Below, piece by piece: positions 9,215 to 17,753 of a stretch of 64,000 nt of DNA; the first letter of the stretch is position 1, and each line of letters begins with the position of its first letter. This DNA comes from Cardiobacterium hominis (GTDB lineage Bacteria; Pseudomonadota; Gammaproteobacteria; Cardiobacteriales; Cardiobacteriaceae): the NCBI RefSeq assembly GCF_900637305.1, contig NZ_LR134365.1, forward strand, positions 2,472,501 to 2,536,500. Direction: 5' to 3'. The notes below the pieces were generated by a model, which did not search any database, was not told the origin of the DNA, and saw nothing but the letters and a program-made list of their open reading frames with translations. Position numbers and translations under genes: made by a program.

Positions 9215-10777
9215 TTATTGCTGGCGAATCAAATAGTCGAAGGCGGAGAGCGCCGCTTTGGCCCCCTCGCCCATCGCCACGATGATTTGTTTGTACGGCA
9301 CGGTCGTCACATCACCGGCGGCGAAGATGCCCGGCGTGCTGGTCTCGCCCTTGGCGTTGATGACGATTTCGCCGAAGCGGGTGCGCTCCACCACGTCGCC
9401 CAAAAAGTCGCTGTTCGGCACCAGGCCGATTTGTACGAAAATGCCTTGCAGCGCCAGTGTTTGCGCGGTGTCGGTCGTGCGGTCGGTATAGCGCAGGCGG
9501 CTCACTTTGCCGTTTTCTGTGTCAATCGCCTGCGCGGCGGCGTTGGTGATGACGTGGATGTTGTCACGTTTGCCCAGTTGCTCAACCAGCACTTTGTCCG
9601 CTTTCAGCTCCGGCATGAATTCCAGCACGGTAACGCTTTTGACGATGCCGGCGAGATCCAGCGCCGCTTCAACGCCGCTGTTACCGCCGCCGATGACCGC
9701 GATGTCTTTGTCCTTGAAGAACGGGCCGTCGCAGTGCGGGCAGAAGGCGACGCCGTTGCCGATGTTTTCTTTTTCGCCGGGGATGCCAAGCTCGCGCCAT
9801 TTGGCACCGCTGGCGACGATGAGCGTGCGGGTCTCAATCGTCTCGCCGGTGTTGAGCAGCACTTTGTGCGTCGCTCCGCCTTTTTCCACGCTTTGCACGC
9901 GCAGGTTTTCGCGGAGGGTAATCGGGTAGGCGGCAAGGTGGGTGTGCAGTTTGCCCGCCAGTTCCGGGCCGGTGGTTTTCGGCACGGAGATGAGGTTTTC
10001 GATGTCCATCGTGTCTTTCACCTGACCGCCGATGCGGTCGGCAACGAGGGTGACTTTCAGCCCTTTGCGCGCCGCGTAGATGGCCGCTGATGAGCCGGCG
10101 GGGCCGCCGCCGATGACGACCACGTCTTGCAGCGGCAGGCTTTTGGCGGGTGCGGCGGCGCTGGCAAGGTCAGGGTAGCGTTCCAAGAGTTTTTCGACGA
10201 GGCGGGCGGTGTCGATTTTGCCGTTGGCGAAGGCTTCGCCGTTGAGATAGACCGCCGGTACGCCCTGGATGTTTTTCGCTTCTATTTGTTCCTGAAAGAG
10301 ACCGCCGTCAATCATTTCGCTGCTTATAGCGGGGTTCAGCAGGGCAAACTGGTTCAGCGTTTGCACCACGTCCGGGCAGTTGTGGCAGGAGAGCGAGATG
10401 TAAGTGCTGAAGGCGAGCGGCTGACGCACGGCGCGGATGAGGGTCTGGATGCTCTCATCGAGCTTGAGCGCGCTGCCGCCCGCTTGCAGGATGGCGAGAA
10501 TGAGCGAGCTGAATTCGTGGCCGCCGGGGATACCGCTGAAGATAATGCCGGTATCCGTGCCGTCGGCGAGCAGTTTGAAGCTGACCGGCGAGGTGAGCGC
10601 GGCGTCTGCTTGCTCGATGAGCGAGAGACGCGGCGAGGTGGCGACGATTTGCGCGAGGAAGGTTTTCAGTTCGTCGCGCTTAGCGTGGTTGCCTGCGGCG
10701 AGGACGAGGGTGATGTCGCGGCTAAGGGCGGCGAAGTATTGGCGGACGGTGTCCAGCATGGCTTGGTCGAGTTGCAT
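9215..10777 (-). CDS. ahpF: alkyl hydroperoxide reductase subunit F
   Basis: NADH-dependent flavoprotein disulfide reductase that re-reduces AhpC. The N-terminal tandem thioredoxin-fold part contains [10 protein letters not shown], its CxxC redox centre; the FAD domain starts at [14 protein letters not shown]; the second CxxC is in [10 protein letters not shown]; the NADH site is [13 protein letters not shown], followed by GIFAAGDVT. Starting at the ATG at 10777, which has an AAGGAA ribosome site, gives 520 residues, the usual length; the longer upstream frame crosses the ahpC terminator. It lies 92 bases downstream of ahpC. Confidence 0.96.
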   Translation of the reverse strand: MQLDQAMLDTVRQYFAALSRDITLVLAAGNHAKRDELKTFLAQIVATSPRLSLIEQADAALTSPVSFKLLADGTDTGIIFSGIPGGHEFSSLILAILQAGGSALKLDESIQTLIRAVRQPLAFSTYISLSCHNCPDVVQTLNQFALLNPAISSEMIDGGLFQEQIEAKNIQGVPAVYLNGEAFANGKIDTARLVEKLLERYPDLASAAAPAKSLPLQDVVVIGGGPAGSSAAIYAARKGLKVTLVADRIGGQVKDTMDIENLISVPKTTGPELAGKLHTHLAAYPITLRENLRVQSVEKGGATHKVLLNTGETIETRTLIVASGAKWRELGIPGEKENIGNGVAFCPHCDGPFFKDKDIAVIGGGNSGVEAALDLAGIVKSVTVLEFMPELKADKVLVEQLGKRDNIHVITNAAAQAIDTENGKVSRLRYTDRTTDTAQTLALQGIFVQIGLVPNSDFLGDVVERTRFGEIVINAKGETSTPGIFAAGDVTTVPYKQIIVAMGEGAKAALSAFDYLIRQQ

Positions 10778-10806
10778 GAGGGTTCCTTGTGTAGGGTTGC
10801 GGCTAC

Positions 10807-10836
10807 AAAAACAGCGCCCGCAGGCGCTGCTGTTTT
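10807..10836 (-). terminator. hairpin between ahpC and ahpF
   Basis: CAGCGCC (10812-10818) pairs with GGCGCTG (10823-10829) around CGCA, flanked by AAAA and TTTT. It can reduce read-through from ahpC into ahpF, a known way to make AhpC more abundant than AhpF. Confidence 0.7.
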
Positions 10837-10869
10837 GCTTTATGCGGTGGCGGTGCGCCTGTACCGGAT

Positions 10870-11433
10870 TTAGATTTTGCCGACGAGGTCGAGGCTCGGT
10901 TTCAGCGTTTCCTGTCCGGCTTCCCAAGCGGCGGGGCAAACTTCGCCGTCGTGCTGGGCGACGTATTGTGCGGCTTTGACCTTGCGCAGCATGTCTTTGG
11001 CGCTGCGGCCGATGCCGTTGTCGTGGATTTCCGCGACTTTGATTTTGCCTTCCGGGTTGGCGAGGAAGGTGCCACGGTAGGCAAGGCCTTCTTCTTCAAT
11101 CATGACGTCAAAGCCACGCGCCAGCACGCCGGTCGGGTCGCCGAGCATCGGGTATTTGATGCTGCTGATCGCCGGGCTGTGGTCGTGCCAGGCCTTGTGG
11201 GTGAAGTGGGTGTCGCAGGAGACGGCATAGACTTCCACGCCCAGCGTTTGCAGTTCGTCGTAGTGTTTGGCCATGTCTTCCAGCTCGGTCGGGCAGACGA
11301 AGGTGAAGTCCGCCGGGTAGAAAAGGAAGATGGACCACTTGCCTTTGACGTCTTCATGCGTGATGGTTTTGAATTCGCCGTTGTGGAAAGCCTGTACGGA
11401 AAATTCGGGGATACTGCGGTTGATGATGGGCAT
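10870..11433 (-). CDS. ahpC: alkyl hydroperoxide reductase AhpC (typical 2-Cys peroxiredoxin)
   Basis: Reduces hydrogen peroxide and organic hydroperoxides in the cytoplasm. The 187-residue protein has the peroxidatic Cys47 in DFTFVCPTEL and the resolving Cys166 in GEVCPAAW, both at the same positions as in E. coli. It is transcribed divergently from oxyR across a 158-base gap, an arrangement that suggests OxyR control, though I could not define a convincing OxyR site by eye. Confidence 0.97.
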   Translation of the reverse strand: MPIINRSIPEFSVQAFHNGEFKTITHEDVKGKWSIFLFYPADFTFVCPTELEDMAKHYDELQTLGVEVYAVSCDTHFTHKAWHDHSPAISSIKYPMLGDPTGVLARGFDVMIEEEGLAYRGTFLANPEGKIKVAEIHDNGIGRSAKDMLRKVKAAQYVAQHDGEVCPAAWEAGQETLKPSLDLVGKI

Positions 11434-11591
11434 GTTTGCTCCTGATGATTACGAATAAAGGAAGCCGCCGGAGCGACTGCGGCGCGTATTATAGTCAGCG
11501 CCAACGCCTTGAAAAGCCTTGCAGCCTGTAATGTTCAGCTTTGGTTTTTTTAATGTATAATGGATTTTCATTCAATTTAGGTGAATAACAG

Positions 11592-12497
11592 ATGATTACC
11601 CTGCGCCAAATCCAGTTTGCCCTCGCCGTCGCCCGCCACAAACATTTCAAGCGCGCCGCCGAGGAGTGCAACATCTCGCAATCCGCCCTCTCGCTTGGCA
11701 TCGCCGAAATGGAAAAAAACCTCGGCGTCATTGTCTTCGAGCGCAACAACAAACAAGTCGTCATCACCCCCATCGGTGAGGAGCTGCTGCGCCGCGCGCA
11801 ACAAATCTACCTTGACGCGCAGCAACTGGTCGAACACGCCCACGCCGGACAGGAAACCCTGCACTTCCCGATGGCGGTCGGCTTCATCCCGACCATCGCG
11901 CCCTATCTCTTGCCACAGGCGCTGCCGGTCATCCGCCACGAATACCCCGATTTCGAGCTGAACATCCGCGAAGACGTGAGCGAGCGCCTGGTCTCTGCGG
12001 TGCATAACGGCATGCTCGATGCCGCCGTCATCGCCCTGCCCTACGACACGCCGGGGTTGAACGCCTTTGAATTCGGGCAGGAACGCTTCTACGTCGTCGC
12101 CCACGAAAACAACCCCTTGAGCAAGCAGGATAAAATCACCGCCAAACAACTGCGGCAAGGCACGCTGCTGCTTTTAAGCGAAGGCCACTGCCTGAAAGAC
12201 CACATCATGGAAGTCTGCAAATTCCGCGACGACATCAGCCCGGACAGCTTCCGCGAGGCGAGCCTGAACACCCTGGTGCAAATGGCGGTGAACGACATGG
12301 GGGTGACGCTGGTGCCGGAGATGGCGCTGCCCTCGCTGCAAAATCAGCCGCACATCCGCACCGTCGCGCTGGACGTCGCCGCGCCGCACCGCCGCCTGGC
12401 CGTCATCACCCGCCCGAACTACCCGCGCACCGCCGAGCTGGAAACGCTGATGGCGCTGTTCAAAACCGCGCTGGAAAAAACCAGGGCTGCGGCGTAA
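11592..12497 (+). CDS. oxyR: hydrogen peroxide-inducible LysR-type activator OxyR
   Basis: Transcription factor that senses peroxide through an intramolecular disulfide. The N-terminal winged helix (residues 1-60) includes NISQSALSLGIAEMEKNLG; the effector domain has Cys200 and Cys209 in SEGHCLKDHIMEVC, equivalent to E. coli Cys199 and Cys208, so the redox switch is intact. Length 301 is normal. A TATAAT lies at 11556-11561. Expected targets include the divergent ahpC and, beyond the hairpin, ahpF. Confidence 0.95.
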   Translation: MITLRQIQFALAVARHKHFKRAAEECNISQSALSLGIAEMEKNLGVIVFERNNKQVVITPIGEELLRRAQQIYLDAQQLVEHAHAGQETLHFPMAVGFIPTIAPYLLPQALPVIRHEYPDFELNIREDVSERLVSAVHNGMLDAAVIALPYDTPGLNAFEFGQERFYVVAHENNPLSKQDKITAKQLRQGTLLLLSEGHCLKDHIMEVCKFRDDISPDSFREASLNTLVQMAVNDMGVTLVPEMALPSLQNQPHIRTVALDVAAPHRRLAVITRPNYPRTAELETLMALFKTALEKTRAAA

Positions 12498-12522
12498 ATT
12501 ACCAGACAGGGGCGGTTCCTAA

Positions 12523-12681
12523 CTGCCCGTCTCATTTACCCACAAATGGACGCTGCGCCTGCCCGACGGCAACAGCTACAAGCTCTGCACCAGCCGCACC
12601 AGCGAGCGTTCGCACATTCCAGTAAACACACCGGTAACGGTGACGGTGCGCGACAGCGTGTTTGACCGCAGTATCGAATAA
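12523..12681 (+). pseudogene. remnant of the 3' end of an unidentified gene
   Basis: A 52-residue open frame without a start codon ends at TAA 12679-12681. Its translation (HKWTLRLPDGNSYKLC, later VTVTVRDSVFDRSIE) has ordinary protein composition and resembles the tail of a secreted or beta-rich protein. An in-frame stop lies just upstream, so it is probably what is left after a deletion between oxyR and the next gene. Confidence 0.35.
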
Positions 12682-12707
12682 CCTGATATCACAATAGGAA
12701 ACACACC

Positions 12708-13367
12708 ATGAAAACATCATTGAAACTGGCCGCCTTGTTGGCAATAACCTTACCCGCCGCTCACGCGCAGGATTTTGACAATTACCGCGCCGAACCAAAC
12801 CAATGGCTGGGATTGAAAGACAAGAAATTTCACCTGAACAGTACCAACGATCAGGGCAACATCTGCGATATAGAAGGCGACCTGAAAAACAACCGCTGGG
12901 AAGATGGCGAAGGCTGCACCATAGACTTCTCGTTTTTAGAAAACGGCAATATCAAAGTGAGCGTGCCGGATAGCGCATCTATGAAATGCCGTGAATATTG
13001 CGGATTAAATGCCGGATTTGAAGGAACCTACCGCCCCGAACCCGCACAATGCAGCGACAAGGGAACCGAACAAATGGAAGCAAAATTCCAGGCAGCCTAT
13101 CGCGCCAAACGCTATAGCGAAGCCATAAAAATCAAAGAAACTTACCTGCAACAATGCAAAACCTTTGTGCATTGGCTGGATGAATTGGGGCAGCGCAACG
13201 ATTTGGCCATCAGCTATTACCATGCGGGGGACAACGCCCAATGCCGCGCCACATTACAACCTGCCGTTAAAATCGTGGACAATGACGAAGGCGTTTCCCC
13301 CATATTGCGCGAATCCTTCGAAAAACAAAAACGCGCCGTACAATTTAATCTCAACAAATGCAAATAA
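12708..13367 (+). CDS. secreted protein of unknown function
   Basis: A 219-residue protein with a clear signal peptide (basic MKTSLK start, hydrophobic core, cleavage after AHA near residue 20). The mature part has an N-terminal Cys-containing half (Cys at CDIEG, GEGC, MKCREYCG, AQCS), which could form disulfides in the periplasm, and an alpha-helical C-terminal half (about 125-219) with repeated Ala/Lys/Tyr patterning that resembles TPR helices. I do not recognise the family. The ribosome site is AATAGGAAA. Its base composition is more AT-rich than its neighbours. Confidence 0.75.
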   Translation: MKTSLKLAALLAITLPAAHAQDFDNYRAEPNQWLGLKDKKFHLNSTNDQGNICDIEGDLKNNRWEDGEGCTIDFSFLENGNIKVSVPDSASMKCREYCGLNAGFEGTYRPEPAQCSDKGTEQMEAKFQAAYRAKRYSEAIKIKETYLQQCKTFVHWLDELGQRNDLAISYYHAGDNAQCRATLQPAVKIVDNDEGVSPILRESFEKQKRAVQFNLNKCK

Positions 13368-13379
13368 CGCGCCATCGCC

Positions 13380-13410
13380 TATCCCCAGCACCGCCACGGT
13401 GTTGGGGATA
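13380..13410. other. stem-loop after the secreted protein gene
   Basis: ATCCCCAGCACCG and CGGTGTTGGGGAT can pair around a CCA loop. No T-run follows on the + strand, so it is only a weak terminator candidate. Confidence 0.4.
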
Positions 13411-13427
13411 AAAACAAACCGTTCCCC

Positions 13428-14123
13428 ATGAACACCCTCGCCTGCCTCGCCGAAGCCTTTGCCTGGCTCATCCGCCCCGGCATCCGCCGCTTCATCCTGC
13501 TACCGCTTGCGGTGAACATCACCCTGTTCGCCGCGGGCAGTTACGCCGCCTTTCACTACAGCGACGCGCTGGTTGAAAGCCTCCTGCCCGGCTGGCTTGC
13601 CTGGCTGCACTGGCTGCTCTACCCGCTCCTTGCCGTCGCCCTGCTCATCCTCACCTACTACAGCTTCAGCCTGATGGCGAACCTCATCGCCGCACCGTTT
13701 AACAGCCTGCTCGCTGCCGCCGTCGAAAAAGCCGAACGCGGCGACCCGTCGCCGCCTGCCACCCCGTTGTGGCGCGACATCCTCATGAGCCTCATACAAG
13801 AACTGCACAAACTGCTCTACTTCCTCGCGCTCGCCCTGCCCACCCTCATCCTCGCGCTCATCCTGCCGCCGCTCGCGCCCGTGCTGTGGTTTCTCTACAC
13901 CGCCTGGTGCGCCGCGCTGCAATACCTGGACTACCCGATGGCCAATAACGCCGTCCCTTTCCGCGCCCAGCGCGCCCGCCTGCGGCAAAACCGCGCCGAC
14001 ACCCTCGCCTGTGGCGGCGCCATCAGCCTGCTGACCACCGTCCCCGTCCTCAACCTCGTCGCCATGCCGGTTGGCGTCATCGCCGCCACGCTCTACTGGT
14101 GCCGCCATCTGCGCCAGCCTTGA
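13428..14123 (+). CDS. cysZ: CysZ / EI24-family inner-membrane protein
   Basis: A 231-residue polytopic protein with four to six hydrophobic segments. The family pattern is visible in WLIRPGIRRFILLPL near the start, the membrane re-entrant FSLMANLIAAPFNSLLAAAVE and the later YLDYPMAN. CysZ family members mediate sulfate uptake for cysteine synthesis in E. coli. No sulfate-assimilation genes are nearby, so the substrate is inferred from family only. Confidence 0.8.
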   Translation: MNTLACLAEAFAWLIRPGIRRFILLPLAVNITLFAAGSYAAFHYSDALVESLLPGWLAWLHWLLYPLLAVALLILTYYSFSLMANLIAAPFNSLLAAAVEKAERGDPSPPATPLWRDILMSLIQELHKLLYFLALALPTLILALILPPLAPVLWFLYTAWCAALQYLDYPMANNAVPFRAQRARLRQNRADTLACGGAISLLTTVPVLNLVAMPVGVIAATLYWCRHLRQP

Positions 14124-14174
14124 AACCCCGCGCGCGGACACCATATCCGTCTCACCCAAACCAAGGAGACCCAC

Positions 14175-14408
14175 ATGACCATTCCCGTCCTGAACCGCAT
14201 CAACGAACTGGCGCACATCGCCAAAACCCGCGCCCTCACCGCAGAAGAAACCGCCGAACGCGACCAACTGCGACGCGAATACCTTGCCGCCATCCGCGGC
14301 CAGGTCGATAACCACCTGCTTGCCACCCGCATCGTCGATAGCGAAGGCGTGGACGTCACCCCGCAAAAACTGCGCGACGCACAAGAAGCCCAGCGCAAAC
14401 CCCAATAA
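14175..14408 (+). CDS. DUF896 family protein (YnzC-like)
   Basis: A 77-residue cytoplasmic protein matching the small helical-hairpin DUF896/UPF0291 family: RINELAHIAKTRALTAEE, then RDQLRREYLAAIRGQ, then the conserved VDVTPQKLR end. The family is best known from Firmicutes (YnzC of Bacillus, an SOS-associated small protein), so its presence here is of interest. A strong AAGGAG ribosome site precedes the ATG. The GNAT gene starts 2 bases after its stop, so the two are probably cotranslated. Confidence 0.85.
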   Translation: MTIPVLNRINELAHIAKTRALTAEETAERDQLRREYLAAIRGQVDNHLLATRIVDSEGVDVTPQKLRDAQEAQRKPQ

Positions 14409-14410
14409 CC

Positions 14411-14992
14411 ATGCACATCCGCCCCGCCCGCGCCGAAGACGCCGCCGCCATCGCCCCCATCCTGCTACCCGTGCTGAAGGCGATGGAACTGCCCTTCCTC
14501 GCCCGCCACGGCCTGGAAACCACACGCACCCTGCTCGCCAGCGCTATCGCCCACCCGGACTACCGCTACGGCTACGCGCGCGGCATCGTAAAAATCCTCG
14601 ACGGCCGCATCGTCGGCGCCGCCTTCGGCTACCCTGCGGAAGACGAAGCGCAAGTCGATGCCCCCTTCGCCGCCGTCCTGCAACAGCACCGCCTTGACCC
14701 GGCGCAGCGCCTCTTTACCGACCCCGAAGCCTTCCCGGACGAATGGTATCTGGACACCATTGCTGTTGCCCCAGAGCAGCGCGGTCGCGGCGTCGGCAAA
14801 GCGCTGTTGCGCACCCTGCCCGAAGTGGCGCTTGCCCGCGACAAAACCCGCATTGGCCTGAACGTCGATGAGGCAAACCCCAACGCACACCGCCTCTACA
14901 CCCGCCTCGGCTACAAAACCGTCGGCACGCGCGAACTGAGCGGGCACCGCTACCACCACATGCAAAAAACCCTAAGCGGACGCGGCCACTGA
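14411..14992 (+). CDS. GNAT family N-acetyltransferase
   Basis: A 193-residue acetyl-CoA-dependent acetyltransferase. The acceptor-side N-terminus begins MHIRPARAEDAAAIAPI, motif A is LDTIAVAPEQRGRGVGKALL (about residues 114-133), and motif B is NPNAHRLYTRLGYKTVGTR. The substrate cannot be inferred. It is tightly coupled to the DUF896 gene and followed by a terminator. Confidence 0.88.
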   Translation: MHIRPARAEDAAAIAPILLPVLKAMELPFLARHGLETTRTLLASAIAHPDYRYGYARGIVKILDGRIVGAAFGYPAEDEAQVDAPFAAVLQQHRLDPAQRLFTDPEAFPDEWYLDTIAVAPEQRGRGVGKALLRTLPEVALARDKTRIGLNVDEANPNAHRLYTRLGYKTVGTRELSGHRYHHMQKTLSGRGH

Positions 14993-15013
14993 CCTCCCTG
15001 CCCTCGCTCGCCC

Positions 15014-15037
15014 AACCGCCTTAGGGTGGTTTTTTTA
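15014..15037 (+). terminator. terminator after the GNAT gene
   Basis: AACCGCC pairs with GGTGGTT around TTAG (one G-T pair) and is followed by T7. Confidence 0.75.
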
Positions 15038-15067
15038 TTTCATGTTTCAGCGTATTGGTGTCGTGCG

Positions 15068-15913
15068 CTAAAACCCCGCCACATCTGCCGCGGCAAACTG
15101 CTCCGGTGCCAGCGGCGCACGGCCGAGCAAGGCGGTGAAATCGCGGTTATCGGCGCAAGAGCCATCCGCCAGCAGGCGCAAGGTGGCAGCGCTCACCATG
15201 CCGTCGCTCAAATAATTGGTGAGCGGCAAAAACGGTGCAAGCAGCGGCAACGGCAACGGCAACACGCGCGCCGCTGTTTTACCGTGCAGCGTCGCGCGCA
15301 GGGTGTTCAGATAAGCGGCGAGCGACAGCGCGCGGCCGCCGCTCATGTTGAGGGTGGCATTGCGCGATGATGCCGCGAGCAGCGCGGCAACGCCGTCAGC
15401 GACATCGTAAACATGCACCGGTTGCAACATCTGCCGCCCGCCCTCCGGCAAGGCGAAGAGCGGCAGACGGGCGAGATGGATAAACAGCTCGCAGCTTTTG
15501 CCACCGCGCCCGTACACCACCGAGGGGCGGACGATGTCGGTGGTGAGTTGCGCGCGCACCGCCTCGTCGCCGCGTCCCTTGCTGCCGAGAAAGGCGACCG
15601 GATGCCAGGCATCGGCGCCGAGCGCGGAAACTTGCAGCCAGCGGGCGACGCCCGCCTCACGCGCCCAAGCGGCGAGCGTTGCCGGGGCGTGATGGTGCAC
15701 GGTTTCGAGTCTATCCGCGTCGCGGCTCATGATGCCAACGGCGTTCACCACCGCGTCCTGCCCGCGCAGACAGGCACGCGCCGCGCGCTCATCCAGGGCG
15801 CGCAGGTCGAGTTCCTTATGCGTGGGCGTTTGCACTTGATGCCCGCAGGCGCGCAAGCGGGCAGCAAGATGGCGGCCGATAAAGCCGCTGCCGCCGAGGA
15901 GCAGGATGTTCAT
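15068..15913 (-). CDS. atypical SDR, NAD(P)-binding epimerase-like protein
   Basis: A 281-residue Rossmann-fold protein with the extended/atypical SDR nucleotide site LLGGSGFIGRHLAARL at the N-terminus, DAVVNAVGIM, and the WLQVSALGAD segment; it resembles the NDUFA9-like SDR_a5 group. The usual YxxxK is replaced by a FLGSKGRGDEAV-type site. Fourth gene of an operon (DoxX-like, DUF2269, DCC, SDR); it overlaps the DCC stop by four bases (ATGA). Function unknown; quinone- or thiol-linked membrane redox chemistry is a guess from the neighbours. Confidence 0.8.
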   Translation of the reverse strand: MNILLLGGSGFIGRHLAARLRACGHQVQTPTHKELDLRALDERAARACLRGQDAVVNAVGIMSRDADRLETVHHHAPATLAAWAREAGVARWLQVSALGADAWHPVAFLGSKGRGDEAVRAQLTTDIVRPSVVYGRGGKSCELFIHLARLPLFALPEGGRQMLQPVHVYDVADGVAALLAASSRNATLNMSGGRALSLAAYLNTLRATLHGKTAARVLPLPLPLLAPFLPLTNYLSDGMVSAATLRLLADGSCADNRDFTALLGRAPLAPEQFAAADVAGF

Positions 15914-16314
15914 GGTTTACGCCGTGTTGGGCGATAACACGTGCCGCTGTCACAAGTAGCGTGCGGCAGAAACCAGCGCGAGAATCGGTAGCGATGACGC
16001 GCGAGCAGGGGATAACCCCAATCGGCGAGCGGGCGCAGCAGCGGCCAGTTCCAGATGCGGTGCAGGCGGTGGCCTTCGCATTCGCGGTACATGAGGCGCA
16101 GGGCGGGCATGCCGCGCAGGATAGTGCCGTCGGCGCAAATGGCATGGATGAGCGTGAGCGCAGCGTCATGGCTGATGCCATGCGCTGCCAATCGGGCTTC
16201 GTTTCCTTGTACCGGTAGCAGGGCGAGACTGCCGCTGCGGTTAGCCGCGCGCGCCCGTGCCATTGCGCGTTGGCAGAGCGGGCAGTCCGCGTCGTAGAAG
16301 AGGGTGTGTTGCAT
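15910..16314 (-). CDS. DCC family thiol-disulfide protein (DUF393, YuxK-like)
   Basis: A 134-residue protein with the family signature YDADCPLCQRAM near residue 8, a thioredoxin-like CxxC. The later IHAICADG, LRLMYRE and RHRYRFSRWF segments also fit DUF393. It ends with an extra pair of Cys (ATCDSGTCY). It lies 7 bases after the DUF2269 gene and overlaps the SDR gene by four bases, so these are translationally linked. Confidence 0.85.
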   Translation of the reverse strand: MQHTLFYDADCPLCQRAMARARAANRSGSLALLPVQGNEARLAAHGISHDAALTLIHAICADGTILRGMPALRLMYRECEGHRLHRIWNWPLLRPLADWGYPLLARHRYRFSRWFLPHATCDSGTCYRPTRRKP

Positions 16315-16321
16315 ATTGTCC

Positions 16322-16792
16322 TCACATCGGTTTGAAAACCATCAAGAAATAAATAACCACCGTGGCGCAGAAGGCGGGATAGCCGAGCAGCTCCCAGCGC
16401 CGCGCCAGTTTCCCGTAACGCGCTGGCATGGTTTCCGCCCCGGCGGCGTGGGCGTCAGCGGCGATTTTCGCCATTTGCAGTTGCAGCCACACCACCGGCA
16501 GCCAGCAGACACCGGCGAAGGCGTAGAGGGCGAGCGTCATCCAAATCCACTTCGCCGACCACGGCCAGCCCGCCTGCCAAATCATCCACGTGCCGGAGGC
16601 GACCTGAAAAATCACCGTCGGCGTGGTGAACCACCAGTCGGCGCGCACCACCCAGCGGGCGACAACCGACTGCGCCGCAACCGAACCGCTGCGGTTCACC
16701 CAAAACATATAAAACGCCGTGCCGAAGCCGGTGCCAACCAGCAGCGTGGCGGAAATGATGTGTAAAGTCTTGACGAGCAAATAGGTATTCAT
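16322..16792 (-). CDS. DUF2269 family integral membrane protein
   Basis: A 156-residue protein with four predicted membrane helices. Typical features are KTLHIISATLLVGTGFGTAF (helix 1, with a conserved His) and the W-rich WIWMTLALYAFAGVCW helix. I chose the ATG at 16792, just after an AGGAGAAACC ribosome site and overlapping the end of the DoxX-like gene by four bases. Some DUF2269 proteins neighbour redox genes; the conserved His in helix 1 could be a haem or quinone site, but that is speculation. Confidence 0.82.
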   Translation of the reverse strand: MNTYLLVKTLHIISATLLVGTGFGTAFYMFWVNRSGSVAAQSVVARWVVRADWWFTTPTVIFQVASGTWMIWQAGWPWSAKWIWMTLALYAFAGVCWLPVVWLQLQMAKIAADAHAAGAETMPARYGKLARRWELLGYPAFCATVVIYFLMVFKPM

Positions 16793-17163
16793 GGGTTTCT
16801 CCTCGCAAGATAGCAGATGAGCGCCAGAATCGGCAGATTTTTGATGAGCGGCGCGAACGGGTGCAGCCACGCCTGCGGCAGGCACCAGGCGACGATGAGG
16901 GTGTAGGCGGCGACGGTCACCGCTTGCAATCCCCATAAGGCGTGGCTGCGGGCAAACGGGGTAAAGCAGCACATCCCGAGGACGACATCCCAGGCGGATG
17001 CGGCGTAAAAAAGCGGCTGTTGCAGCGCCGGCGGTACGCCGATTTGCGCGAGCAGTTGCAGCGATTCACCCGGTGCGACCAGCGCGGGTTGCAGCCCGCT
17101 CCACAGCCACAGCACGCCGAGCGAGCGCGGTAAATAACGGGGCAGATTTTCACGGGCGGGCAT
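16789..17163 (-). CDS. DoxX-like membrane protein (DoxX_3 type)
   Basis: A 124-residue protein with four hydrophobic helices. It contains LGVLWLWSGLQPAL and SAWDVVLGMCCF, typical of short DoxX-like proteins that often accompany SDR genes. The ATG at 17163 follows a strong AAAGGAGGTGAAC ribosome site. First gene of the operon; an 8-bp inverted-repeat operator lies about 26 bases upstream of the start. Confidence 0.8.
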   Translation of the reverse strand: MPARENLPRYLPRSLGVLWLWSGLQPALVAPGESLQLLAQIGVPPALQQPLFYAASAWDVVLGMCCFTPFARSHALWGLQAVTVAAYTLIVAWCLPQAWLHPFAPLIKNLPILALICYLARRNP

Positions 17164-17188
17164 GTTCACCTCCTTTTGTTGGTTTAGG

Positions 17189-17210
17189 AATTTCTGCAAA
17201 AACAGAAATT
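17189..17210. promoter_or_regulatory. inverted-repeat operator upstream of the DoxX-DUF2269-DCC-SDR operon
   Basis: AATTTCTG (17189-17196) and CAGAAATT (17203-17210) form a perfect 8-bp inverted repeat with a 6-base spacer. The same half-sites and spacer recur at 18298-18317 in front of the GbsR/MarR-type gene, at nearly the same distance from the start codon. A shared operator for that regulator is inferred. Confidence 0.7.
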
Positions 17211-17259
17211 AAATGGGTTAAAAAATGCGCGGGGCGCAGGGTTGTAGCGTTTCTTGAAA

Positions 17260-17680
17260 AAGGTGAGCGCTTTTTCAAGGGAACCCGGGGAGGGGGTGAA
17301 CAATCATTGATGAACCAAAATTCCTGTTTTTCAATTGATTGCTGCCCTCACCCCAACCCCTCTCCCAGAGGGAGAGGGGCTCGTTCGTCGAATTATCAAC
17401 AGCCCCTTAGGGGCTGTTTACAATTCAAATCTCCCTCCCCTGCAGGGCGAAGCCCGCAGCGGGGGAGGGATGGGGAGGGGGTGGACAATGCCGCTTACGA
17501 GATGAAATTTCGATTTTTCAATCGTTTGCTGCCCTCACCCCAACCCCTCTCCCACAGGGAGAGGGGCTAGTTCGCTGAATTGTAAACAGCCCCTAGGGCA
17601 TGTTTGCATTTCAGCGGATAAGCCCTCTCTCTTGCTACGCGAGCAATGCTTGTCACAGTGGGAGAGGGGGCATATCGCGC
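17260..17680. repeat. cluster of family B repeats
   Basis: A complete element runs from TAGGGGCTGTTTACAATTC at 17408 to its perfect inverted copy ending CTAG at 17596. A left-truncated copy (about 17260-17410) abuts it at the shared TTAG, and a further partial copy (GGCATGTTTGCATTTC...) follows to about 17680. Each has internal GGGGAGGGGG-type tracts that can pair. The remaining bases of the 17164-17753 gap show no gene. Confidence 0.75.
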
Positions 17681-17753
17681 TTTACCCCACCTTCAGTTCA
17701 CTCAATAAATGCCCCAATGGCTTCCCATCATTCCGCACAGCCTCAACAGCAGA

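Noticed and set aside
11434..11591. OxyR operator in the ahpC-oxyR gap
   Set aside because: The divergent layout suggests one, but I could not find four correctly spaced ATAG-type contacts by eye, so no site is annotated.
13380..13410. Strong terminator after the secreted-protein gene
   Set aside because: The stem is good but it is followed by A-run on the + strand, so it is listed only as a stem-loop.
17260..17680. CRISPR-like array from repeated C-rich and G-rich blocks
   Set aside because: Repeats are few, inverted and of uneven spacing with no unique spacers of constant length, and no cas genes are present.
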